A stretch of 39,600 bases of DNA, from NCBI RefSeq assembly GCF_015277675.1, contig NZ_JADHEC010000033.1, positions 1 through 39,600 of the forward strand. The letters are read 5' to 3'. Shown in pieces: positions 1 through 6,798 of this stretch. The stretch's first letter is position 1. Each line of letters begins with the position of its first letter. Source of the DNA: Flavobacterium soyangense. Its GTDB lineage: Bacteria > Bacteroidota > Bacteroidia > Flavobacteriales > Flavobacteriaceae. A program made the translations under genes and the position numbers. The notes beneath the pieces are model-generated. The model did no database searches and was not told the DNA's origin. It saw only the letters and a list, made by a program, of their open reading frames with translations.

Positions 1-71
1 CCGAACAGAGTAGTTAAGCCCGCCTGCGCAGATGGTACTGCAGTTATGTGGGAGAGTATGTCGTCGCCTTT
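1..71 (+). rRNA. rrf: 5S ribosomal RNA, 3' part (5' end outside window)
   Basis: The window opens inside a 5S rRNA. The block beginning CCGAACAGAGTAGTTAAGCC is the conserved 5S loop B/C region, and the segment with GGTACTGCAGTTATGTGGGAGAG is the loop D/E region. The exact 3' end near 70-73 is estimated. A strong terminator follows at 79-112, so this is the end of an rRNA operon transcribed rightwards. Confidence 0.93.
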
Positions 72-78
72 CTTTTGG

Positions 79-112
79 AAAACCCTGTTCGCAAGATCAG
101 GGTTTTTTGTTT
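79..112 (+). terminator. Intrinsic terminator of the rRNA operon
   Basis: A perfect 9-bp stem (79-87 AAAACCCTG with 98-106 CAGGGTTTT) has a 10-nt loop and is followed by a T-run. It lies directly after the 5S rRNA and ends the rrn transcript. Confidence 0.88.
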
Positions 113-233
113 TATAACAGTTTTTTTATAACAGTTTTGAGATTATTTCAATATCTTTTGAATATAAGTTCTAAATTACTTCTTATATATTGTATTTTAG
201 CTTTTAAATTTTGAAATGCACAAATGAAATTAA

Positions 234-263
234 AAGGGATCAATCCCAAAACCTGTGGAGCAA
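234..263 (+). repeat. Terminal inverted repeat, left end of the IS
   Basis: This 30-nt end starts AAGGGATCAATCCC and matches the reverse complement of 1639-1668 at 22 of 30 positions. It lies 6 nt beyond the stop codon of the transposase catalytic ORF, as expected for an IS end. Confidence 0.65.
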
Positions 264-269
264 CAAAAT

Positions 270-1261
270 TTAAGCATAAATATTAGTAAGTCTAAAAAGG
301 AAAAACTCAACGTTCCTAACACCTCTAAATTGAGATCTAAATGCTTTTATTTTAGCATTGAAAGATTCAGCCGATGCATTTGTACTTCTGTTATCAAAAT
401 AGTTCAATATGGTTTGATAATGATTAATTATCGTTCTAGATATTGTATTGAAAGATTTAAACCCTGATTGATTTACTTTTTCGTGCCATTTGGCAAGTCT
501 AGCAAAACCAATGATTTTATGGGTAGTTTTTTCAAATATGTAACGTAGGCCTTGTGTTAGGCTGTATGCCTTTTGGATCTCAGGATACAATTCAAATAAT
601 AAATGGGCTCGTTGTAATTGATTCACTGACCATTTTGATTTATTCTTGTATAAGAAGTAGCGACTTCTGGCTAGTAATTGTTTGAGTGTATCCCCATTGG
701 TCAATACTTTAGACTCAAACCTTTTCTTGTTTTTCTTGGCTTTTTCTATAGCCTCATTTTCCTGATCTATTGCTTGCCAACGGTATTTGATTCTGATTTC
801 TTGTAAAGCCTCTGTCGCTAATTTTTGAACGTGAAATCGGTCGGTAACATGAGTTGCATTGGGAAAACATTTTTTGGCAATTAATCCCATATTCCCTGCC
901 ATATCCAAGGTAATTTCTGTGACTAGATTTCGTTTTTTTAGAGGAATTTTTTCAATGATAGCGATTACCGTTTCAGCTTTTGTTCCAGCAACCATTGCAA
1001 CGATGGATCCTTTCCTGCCTTGGCCGCCTTATTGGTTAGAATTGTATAGAGTTCGCCATTAGATAAGGAAGTTTCGTCTATTGATAACCGTTTTCCAATG
1101 TTTTCAGGGAAAATCAGCCATTCTTTTGCGTGTGGTTTTTGATTCCAGATTTTAAAATCACTTAAGAAATCTTTGTATTGATGTTGTAGATTTTTACCAC
1201 TAACACCATAGAAAGAGGCAATAGCATTGCAATCATTAGGCTTGGAATCTATTGATCTCTT
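270..1261 (-). pseudogene. IS transposase catalytic ORF (orfB), broken by a one-base frameshift
   Basis: The intact 3' part (270-995, 241 residues) holds most of a DDE transposase: LDMAGNM, then TDRFHVQKL, and near the end NASAESFNAK with the catalytic Glu. Translating upstream shows that the matching N-terminal part, including the first catalytic Asp in LSIDETSLSNGELYTILTNK, is in another frame and is open from 1261. The two frames meet at about 1016-1021. One extra G there would give a continuous TNKAAKGRKGSIVAMV, a junction typical of the family. The gene is therefore inactive through a single-base deletion unless the base call is wrong. The joined product would be about 320 residues, normal for this ORF. 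It probably relied on orfA, which ends at 1236 in a different frame. Confidence 0.8.
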
Positions 1262-1598
1262 TTAAAAAAGACGCAAACTCCTGTGTTACCCGAGTTCCGT
1301 CTGCTACTAAATTCCAATCTCTAAATACAACTTCTCCAGTATCTTCATTGAGCCATCTTCTGCGAGTGATATGAAGGTATACTTGATGTCCTCGAATTGG
1401 AAAGTCTTGGACGGTTATCTCATTAAAAAAGCCTTTGGAACTTAACTTAGATTGTCGATATTCTTTTGGAATTGAATTAATCTCTTTTAAGTAAAGATGA
1501 AGTATTTCCTCTCCTTTTTTATAGGATGTTAATTCAAAGTATTCAACTATGATTTTTGGTAATAATAACTTGAGAAGGTCTGTAAAAGAATCTTGCAT
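1236..1598 (-). CDS. IS transposase N-terminal-region protein (orfA), 120 aa
   Basis: This intact 120-residue ORF lies upstream of orfB inside the inverted repeats. It resembles the separate N-terminal-region protein of ISAon1-type elements, which is thought to supply the DNA-binding part of the transposase. The middle of the protein (VYLHITRRRWL and a basic stretch) fits DNA contact. The orfB frame overlaps its end by about 26 nt and lies +1 (equivalent to -2) relative to orfA, so joining the two would need a +1 shift or separate initiation. The start ATG at 1598 lies 40 nt inside the right terminal repeat. Because orfB is broken, the element is unlikely to move on its own. Confidence 0.75.
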   Translation of the reverse strand: MQDSFTDLLKLLLPKIIVEYFELTSYKKGEEILHLYLKEINSIPKEYRQSKLSSKGFFNEITVQDFPIRGHQVYLHITRRRWLNEDTGEVVFRDWNLVADGTRVTQEFASFLKEINRFQA

Positions 1599-1638
1599 TT
1601 GTATTTAATTAGAGAATACAAATATCTCCTTTTTAATA

Positions 1639-1668
1639 TTTCCCCACAACATTTCGACTTGATCCCTT
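1639..1668 (-). repeat. Terminal inverted repeat, right end of the IS
   Basis: Read on the minus strand it starts AAGGGATCAAGTCG and ends in a TTGTGGGG block, pairing with 234-263. It lies 40 nt upstream of the start codon of the first IS ORF. Confidence 0.62.
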
Positions 1669-1699
1669 ACGACGTTCTTAATTGATGGCTGTAAAGATT

Positions 1700-2369
1700 C
1701 TAAAAAAGATATTCAAAATACAGCTTGTTTTTACGAGTAATCAATCCTACTACATTTTGATATTTGCCTTTAGCAGCGGGTAACAATACCGGGTTCTCCT
1801 TTGTTTGCCAGGCGTAAGGCACATTAGGAGTGAGTCCAAAATGACTTTGGTCTCCAAAATATAAATCAATATAGCCACTATCTTCCAAACTCTTTAGTGT
1901 TTCTATTTGTTCTTGTTTAAATCGAAATTCTTCTTCGTTTCGTTTGCCTTTTAAAGAAAGTCTAGCTCTTTTCCAGCTATAAACCAGTAACTTTTAAAAA
2001 ATTCTGCAATGTTTTTTTGCAGACAATAATATTGTGTTTCTCTTCAAAGTAAATCAATACATTTTTTAAATTTCTATTGTGAAGTTCTAATTGCTCCGAA
2101 ACCTCTATGGAATAGTCTTTTAAAATGGTTTTCGCCCCTCTTCCTTCTGCTATTCCAAGAGAGTCAATCCCGATCACAGCCCAACTATCAAACCAACGTT
2201 CAATCGTTCTACGACTGACTTTAAAAATAGAAGCCAAGTCATTAATATTGCGTTTTTGATGCGATAAAACAAGACATTGACTACGTTTTCTAATGGTAGC
2301 ATTAAGGCAATTTTGATGAAGGTGTTCCAATACCTCAATCTCTTCTTTTTTAAGTGTTACATATCTCAT
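1700..2369 (-). pseudogene. IS630-type transposase fragment, frameshifted and truncated
   Basis: The first part (2369 down to 1977) encodes a helix-turn-helix N-terminus typical of IS630/Tc1 transposases (SIFKVSRRTIERWFDSW). The second part (from about 1976 down to 1700) continues in another frame with YSWKRARLSLKGKR, then LYFGDQSHFGL, which holds the first acidic catalytic residue, then PYAWQTKENPVLLPAAKG. Removing one A from the AAA at 1981-1983 restores the frame as KVTGYSWKRARL. The second half of the catalytic domain, with the usual VIDNAP-H and PYSPELN motifs, is missing. The gene runs into the neighbouring IS at about 1668-1700. The start at MRYVTLKKEEIEVL is preferred over the upstream ATG at 2387. 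Confidence 0.82.
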
Positions 2370-2437
2370 AATAAAATAGATATACAAATTTTATTACATA
2401 TAAACAATAAATTACGACATTATTATATTCAAATTTC

Positions 2438-2811
2438 TTAATTTTGGATCAATCCTAAATCTTTCCAAAACAATTTTCCCGTCACAGCATCTGATGAAGT
2501 AATATCATTTTCTCCACAGTAAATAACGATTCTTTCAGGATTGTATTTATCCGAATAACATCAGGTAAAGTCATTCCGCAAAAGCACGATTAAGTGGTAC
2601 ATATTCAGGTTAATCCTGCTCTAATGTTTTCCACTTTGTAAAAGAAGAACTTCCTATAAAAAGCGTTTTTATAATGTGTTGGCATAGTAATGCTATCTTG
2701 TCACTTAAAGGCTTGAATGTCATCCCAAAAAGGAGGGCTTTGCGCTGAGACATTTACGACAAAAAACAACAACTGAATACAGATTATTGCTTTTAAAAAT
2801 TTTATAATCAA
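2438..2811 (-). pseudogene. SGNH/GDSL-type hydrolase remnant
   Basis: This is too broken to form one ORF, but translating the minus strand by hand shows family pieces in order. There is a signal peptide (FLKAIICIQLLFFVVNVSAQ), then PPFWDDIQAF, then the first catalytic block FIGSSSFTKWKTLEQD, then PEYVPLNRAF and GMTLPDV, then YNPERIVIYCGENDITSSDA, the conserved GEND block of SGNH hydrolases. At least two in-frame stops (after QAFK and after LEQD) and about three frameshifts interrupt it. The C-terminal part with the catalytic Asp-His is gone, and the sequence stops at 2438, about 70 nt before the IS630 fragment. It lies 22 nt downstream of the GH3 gene on the same strand and was probably its operon partner, an esterase acting on carbohydrate. 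Confidence 0.75.
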
Positions 2812-2832
2812 ACTTCGCTTTACTGCTCAAAC

Positions 2833-4998
2833 TCATTTAATAATCACGCTTAAACTACTTTTAATATCTTTAGCCGAGGTAGCAACATGAAAAACAAATT
2901 CGCCAGGTTCAATTTTCCAACTTGACTCTTTCTCATCATAAAAAGCTAAGTCCTCTACCTTTACTTTCAATTTGATTGTTTTTTGTTCGCCGGGTTGCAA
3001 AAAAACTTTTTGAAAAGCCTTTAGTTCTTTCTTAGGTCTTAGAACAGAGCATATGGGTTGACTTGAATATAACTGTATAACTTCGGCTCCAGCCAGATTT
3101 CCAGTGTTTCTAATTTGCAAAGTCACCAATACTTCTTCTTGTTTATTGTATTCTTTTTTATCAGTTGCAGCATTTGTAATATCGAAAGTGGTATAAGATA
3201 ATCCATATCCAAAAGGATATTGAGGCTCAATTCTTTTGGTATCAAACCACCGATAACCTACCAAAATATCTTCTTCATAATTCACTTTTAAATCGTGTCC
3301 AGGATAATTGCCTAATGCATGAGCCGGTGATTGATTTAATGAAACAGGTATTGTGAATGGCAATTTTCCTGATGGGAATTCTTTTCCACTCAATACGTCC
3401 ACAACTGCATTACCGGCTTCCATTCCGCCATACCATGCCCAAACCAATGCAGGAACTCTTTGGGCAATGCCAGATAATTCTAGTGGTGAACCAGCAATAA
3501 TTACAACTATGGTTTTTGGGTTTGCTTTTGTTACCTCTTGAATTAATGTTTCTTGTCCATAAGGCAAATGCATGTGCAATCGATCGAATGATTCTGAATC
3601 AAAGTCGTGATTAAGTCCAGCAAATACAATTGCTACATCTGATTTTTTGGCTTGTTCAACAGCTTCACCAATTAACTTCCAATCAACATAATCCGAATTG
3701 AGTTGCCCGGTGCTACTTCTTTCTGCAACATGAGATTGCTTTTCATATCCTTGAGCATAGTTTATTTGTATGCTTTTCCCGTACTTTCCTGTGATAGCCT
3801 GAAGAGGTGTAACCTCATACAATGCTTTGATTTCAGAACTAAATCCACCACTGCAATGTTTACGTGTTGCATTATCCCCTATAATGGCAATAGACTTCAA
3901 TGTATTCATCTTGAGTGGCAAAAGTTCTTTTTCGTTTTTTAACAATACAATTGCCTCTACTGCTGAACGATAAGCTACTTGTTGATGCTCTTTTGTGTTA
4001 ATGGAGCCTATTTCGCGATTTTTAGAATCTAAAACTTTTGTTTTAATCATAATCCTAAGAATGTTTGCCACTTTTTCATCCACCAAACTTTCTTTTACTC
4101 GACCTTCCTTAACCGCTTTAATCAAAGGATCGGCAAAATACCATTCGTTATAATTGACTTTATCGGTTCCCATTTCTAAATCTAGACCGGCCAAAGCTGC
4201 TTTTTCTGTACTGTGAACGGCGTCCCAGTCTGATATGTAAACTCCTTTAAAATTAAATTCATTTCGCAATAGTGTTCGCCCTAAGTATTCGTTTTCAGTA
4301 CAAAATTCTCCACGAAATTTATTATAGGCACCCATTACTGTCAATGCGCCACCCTCGATTATTGAAGATTTGAAACCAGGCAAATAAATTTCGCGTAGTG
4401 CTCGTTCACTCATGTTTACATCAATAACAAAACGATTTTCTTCTTGATTATTTGCTACAAAATGCTTTACGCAGGCAGCAACATCTTTAGATTGCAATGC
4501 CTTTATATAATTTACCGAAAGTTGCGAAATAAGATATGGATCTTCACTCAAATATTCAAAATTTCTTCCACAGAGTGGAGAACGAATAATATTTATTCCT
4601 GGACCTAGTAATACATCTTTTTTACGATAACGCGCTTCTTCACCAAGGACAAAACCACGTTGCTTAGCTAACTCAACATTCCAACTAGCAGCCATTGCCG
4701 TTCCAGGAGGAAAGCAAGTTGAAGAATCTTTTGTCCAACCTGCATATTGCCAATTATCTCGATTCATTTCTGCTCTTACACCATGTGGTCCGTCTGATAA
4801 TGCCCATTCAGGAATTCCAAGGCGTTTTATATCCGAAGTATAAAATTTCGAATTTCCGTGTAACATGCCGACTTTCTCTTTCAAAGTCATTTTCTTAATC
4901 AGTTGTTGGATTCGTTTTTCTGTTGCAGGATTCTTTTGGGAAAAAGACATTTCACAAGTTATTAAAAGCAAAACAAATGCTAAAGTTATTATTCTCAT
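2833..4998 (-). CDS. bglX: Glycoside hydrolase family 3 beta-glucosidase, exported
   Basis: The 721-residue product (from the preferred start) hydrolyses terminal beta-linked glucosyl or xylosyl units from oligosaccharides. It has a signal peptide ending SFSQ, an N-terminal TIM barrel with LSDGPHGVR and KHFVANNQEENR, and the catalytic nucleophile in VYISDWDAVHS (Asp about 257). The second alpha/beta domain follows (AIIGDNA, VVIIAGSPLELS), then a fibronectin-III-like C-terminal domain (YPFGYGLSYTTF onward). This order and length match family GH3. The start is placed at MRIITLAFVLLL because the ten earlier residues precede a complete signal peptide. The export signal suggests a periplasmic or surface enzyme. 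The exact substrate cannot be read from sequence. Downstream lies a decayed SGNH hydrolase, so the gene may be the survivor of a glycan-use operon. Confidence 0.93.
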   Translation of the reverse strand: MRIITLAFVLLLITCEMSFSQKNPATEKRIQQLIKKMTLKEKVGMLHGNSKFYTSDIKRLGIPEWALSDGPHGVRAEMNRDNWQYAGWTKDSSTCFPPGTAMAASWNVELAKQRGFVLGEEARYRKKDVLLGPGINIIRSPLCGRNFEYLSEDPYLISQLSVNYIKALQSKDVAACVKHFVANNQEENRFVIDVNMSERALREIYLPGFKSSIIEGGALTVMGAYNKFRGEFCTENEYLGRTLLRNEFNFKGVYISDWDAVHSTEKAALAGLDLEMGTDKVNYNEWYFADPLIKAVKEGRVKESLVDEKVANILRIMIKTKVLDSKNREIGSINTKEHQQVAYRSAVEAIVLLKNEKELLPLKMNTLKSIAIIGDNATRKHCSGGFSSEIKALYEVTPLQAITGKYGKSIQINYAQGYEKQSHVAERSSTGQLNSDYVDWKLIGEAVEQAKKSDVAIVFAGLNHDFDSESFDRLHMHLPYGQETLIQEVTKANPKTIVVIIAGSPLELSGIAQRVPALVWAWYGGMEAGNAVVDVLSGKEFPSGKLPFTIPVSLNQSPAHALGNYPGHDLKVNYEEDILVGYRWFDTKRIEPQYPFGYGLSYTTFDITNAATDKKEYNKQEEVLVTLQIRNTGNLAGAEVIQLYSSQPICSVLRPKKELKAFQKVFLQPGEQKTIKLKVKVEDLAFYDEKESSWKIEPGEFVFHVATSAKDIKSSLSVIIK

Positions 4999-5015
4999 AA
5001 TTATAAATATTGTGT

Positions 5016-5044
5016 TAAAAAAGAGCATTACAGAAAGTAATGCT
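5016..5044 (-). terminator. Hairpin plus T-run just upstream of the GH3 gene
   Basis: On the minus strand AGCATTAC and GTAATGCT form a perfect 8-bp stem with a 5-nt loop (5024-5044), followed by CTTTTTT. It ends 18 nt before the GH3 start codon. It could terminate read-through from murF, about 400 nt upstream, or act as an attenuator in the GH3 leader. Which applies cannot be told from sequence. Confidence 0.55.
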
Positions 5045-5450
5045 TTGTAAAAATAACTATTAATTTCTTTATACTTTTCAAATTATTGAGTATCATATAT
5101 ATTTTAATAAATTCCTGGTACTTAAAGTATTTATATAGTAAATGTAATATTACATCTTAAATATCTTCTGTCAAAAAAAATGTTAAAAAGGCACTTTAAT
5201 TAAATTAGTAAATATAAAAAAATTGTTCGTAGACAATGAATATTTTTATATGATTTACTTTAAAGAGTATATAGTTATGAAATTCTCTATTCCTATTTTC
5301 ATCATCACTAATAAACGGAGCCTTTTTTTAGCATTTCCTGTGATGTATTCAATTTATGAACCTAAATATTATAATAGATCCTTCATAAAAAAACATCTGG
5401 ATAAATGGTTAAAAAACAGCTTTTTTAAATGCAAAAAAATAAGAGTACTA
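5045..5450. other. Gene-free AT-rich stretch
   Basis: This stretch between murF and the GH3 leader hairpin shows no convincing gene, RNA, repeat or TAnnTTTG element. The open frame at 5223-5477 on the plus strand has low-complexity, AT-driven codons and overlaps the 3' end of murF, so it is not called. Confidence 0.6.
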
Positions 5451-6734
5451 TTACAAGAAATTCAATGTTCTTTCTAAAGCCATTCCTCTGGAACCTTTTA
5501 TGAGAATGGAGCTATTTTCTATCTTTCTGTCTTTTAAATAATTTGAAAAAGCGTCGAAAGTCTCATAAAAATGAAAATTTATTTTATCAATATGATTGTT
5601 ATAAAACTCTTTTCCAATGAAGTGGCAAACAATATCTTTTTCTTTCAAAACCAAATTCACTATTGCTTTATGTTCATCCTGGCTTTCTTCCCCTAACTCA
5701 AACATATCACCCAAAATCATAATCTTATTAGAATTATTTAATTGCATGAAATTTTCGATTGCAACAGCCATACTGCTTGGATTGGCATTATAAGCATCCA
5801 GAATAATCTGATTTGTCCCTATGGTAATAAGCTGTGATCGATTATTTTCTGGAATATAACTCTCTAAAGCATCTTTTATGGCAATATCCTCCACTCCAAA
5901 ATATTTTCCAATTGTGAGTGCTGCATTTATATTATTTGCATTATACAAGCCAATTAAGTGAGTTTGAATCCGAAGATTAGAAAAAAGAATTTCTACAAAT
6001 GGATTTGCCGCAATGGAACTGATATTTACATTTGCATTTCCCTTGTTTATACCAAATGAATACGATTTCAAAGTTTTTGATTTTTCGACCTGAATTTTAT
6101 CTTCAAGGTTTATAAAAGCTAGCTTATCATTTTGTGAAAGATAGTTATACATTTCGCTTTTCCCTTCTATTACGCCTTCTACTCCACCAAAACCTTCTAA
6201 ATGTGCTTTGCCAAAATTAGTTATATAACCATAATCTGGTTTAGCTAATTCACAAAGAAATTCTATTTCTTTTTTATGATTAGCTCCCATTTCAACAATT
6301 CCAATCTCAGTTTTACTATCGAAAGATAATAATGTCAAAGGGACACCAATATGATTGTTTAAATTCCCCACTGTTGCTTTTGTATTATACTTTTTGGAAA
6401 GAACAACATTTATCAACTCTTTAGTGGTAGTTTTTCCGTTGCTTCCGGTAAGGGCAATTAAGGGTAATTTTAGATATTGACGATGGAACTTTGCCAATTC
6501 TTGCAAGGCAGATAAACTATTTTGGACCAAAATAGTTCTTTGGTCAATAAAATAGTCTTCGTTATCAATTATAACATACAATGCCCTTTTTTCTAATGCT
6601 TCCTTAGCAAATGTATTAGCATCAAAGTTTTCTCCTTTAATAGCTATAAACAATGAATTTGGCTCAATTTTTCGGGTATCAATCGAAACCGATTTACATT
6701 TTAAAAACAAAGTGTGAATGTATGCGATGTCCAT
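5451..6734 (-). CDS. murF: UDP-N-acetylmuramoyl-tripeptide--D-alanyl-D-alanine ligase
   Basis: MurF adds D-Ala-D-Ala to UDP-MurNAc-tripeptide, the last cytoplasmic step in making the peptidoglycan precursor. The 427-residue length is normal. The N-terminal substrate domain includes SIDTRKIEPNSLFIAIKGEN (17-36). The ATP-binding P-loop is TGSNGKTTTKE (96-106), followed by NLNNHIGVPLTLL and EMGANHKKEIEFLC. The C-terminal domain has LDAYNANPSSM and ILGDMFELGEES, both diagnostic of MurF. It is preceded on the same strand by gldJ, with a hairpin terminator between them, so its own promoter should lie in the 64-nt gap. No neighbouring cell-wall gene is present. Confidence 0.96.
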   Translation of the reverse strand: MDIAYIHTLFLKCKSVSIDTRKIEPNSLFIAIKGENFDANTFAKEALEKRALYVIIDNEDYFIDQRTILVQNSLSALQELAKFHRQYLKLPLIALTGSNGKTTTKELINVVLSKKYNTKATVGNLNNHIGVPLTLLSFDSKTEIGIVEMGANHKKEIEFLCELAKPDYGYITNFGKAHLEGFGGVEGVIEGKSEMYNYLSQNDKLAFINLEDKIQVEKSKTLKSYSFGINKGNANVNISSIAANPFVEILFSNLRIQTHLIGLYNANNINAALTIGKYFGVEDIAIKDALESYIPENNRSQLITIGTNQIILDAYNANPSSMAVAIENFMQLNNSNKIMILGDMFELGEESQDEHKAIVNLVLKEKDIVCHFIGKEFYNNHIDKINFHFYETFDAFSNYLKDRKIENSSILIKGSRGMALERTLNFL

Positions 6735-6754
6735 ACGAAAACGATTTTAAAAAA

Positions 6755-6780
6755 TAAAAGCCCTAATCAAAGGGCTTTTA
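6755..6780 (-). terminator. Terminator after gldJ
   Basis: A perfect 10-bp stem (TAAAAGCCCT with AGGGCTTTTA, loop of 6) lies between the gldJ stop and the murF start. On the minus strand it is followed by ATTTTTT-type T-rich sequence, consistent with an intrinsic terminator for gldJ. Confidence 0.8.
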
Positions 6781-6798
6781 TTGCTATTATATAAAAAT

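Larger units (their letters stand above)
234..1668 (-). mobile_element. Insertion sequence, ISAon1/ISL3-like, two ORFs, defective
   Basis: The element carries two minus-strand transposase ORFs between imperfect terminal inverted repeats. The ends at 234-263 and 1639-1668 (reverse complement) both start AAGGGATCAA and agree at 22 of 30 positions, including a TGTGG block. The length of about 1435 bp suits a one-transposase IS. The family name rests on recalled similarity of both proteins to ISAon1-type transposases, which have a separate N-terminal-region ORF. No target-site duplication is seen: the 8 bases outside the two ends differ (GAAATTAA and ACGACGTT). The ends are inferred from the repeats, and another boundary is possible because the right repeat lies in an open frame continuing from the IS630 fragment. 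Confidence 0.7.

Noticed and set aside
32..214. 60-codon ORF overlapping the 5S rRNA and its terminator
   Set aside because: It starts inside the rRNA and reads through the terminator hairpin; it is a chance frame.
1258..1268. T-TTT-TTA slippery heptamer at the orfA end as a -1 frameshift site
   Set aside because: A -1 shift would enter a frame that meets a stop (TAG) within a few codons; orfB is in the +1 frame.
1605..1700. Open minus-strand frame continuing from the IS630 fragment after the A6 run at 1702-1707
   Set aside because: It lacks the motifs expected in the second half of IS630 transposases and crosses the inferred IS end, so it was treated as chance, though this is not certain.
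2411..2424. TTACGACATTATTA similar to TTACGACGTTCTTA at 1667-1680
   Set aside because: The copies are direct rather than inverted and short, so they cannot be the IS630 terminal repeats; likely chance in AT-rich DNA.
2446..2455. GGATCAATCC, also present in the IS left terminal repeat (near 237-246)
   Set aside because: The core is nearly self-complementary and short, flanking bases do not match, and no element end can be tied to it.
5223..5477. 84-codon plus-strand ORF between murF and the GH3 gene
   Set aside because: It overlaps the murF 3' end, has AT-driven residue content with no recognisable domain, and lacks a promoter element or RBS.
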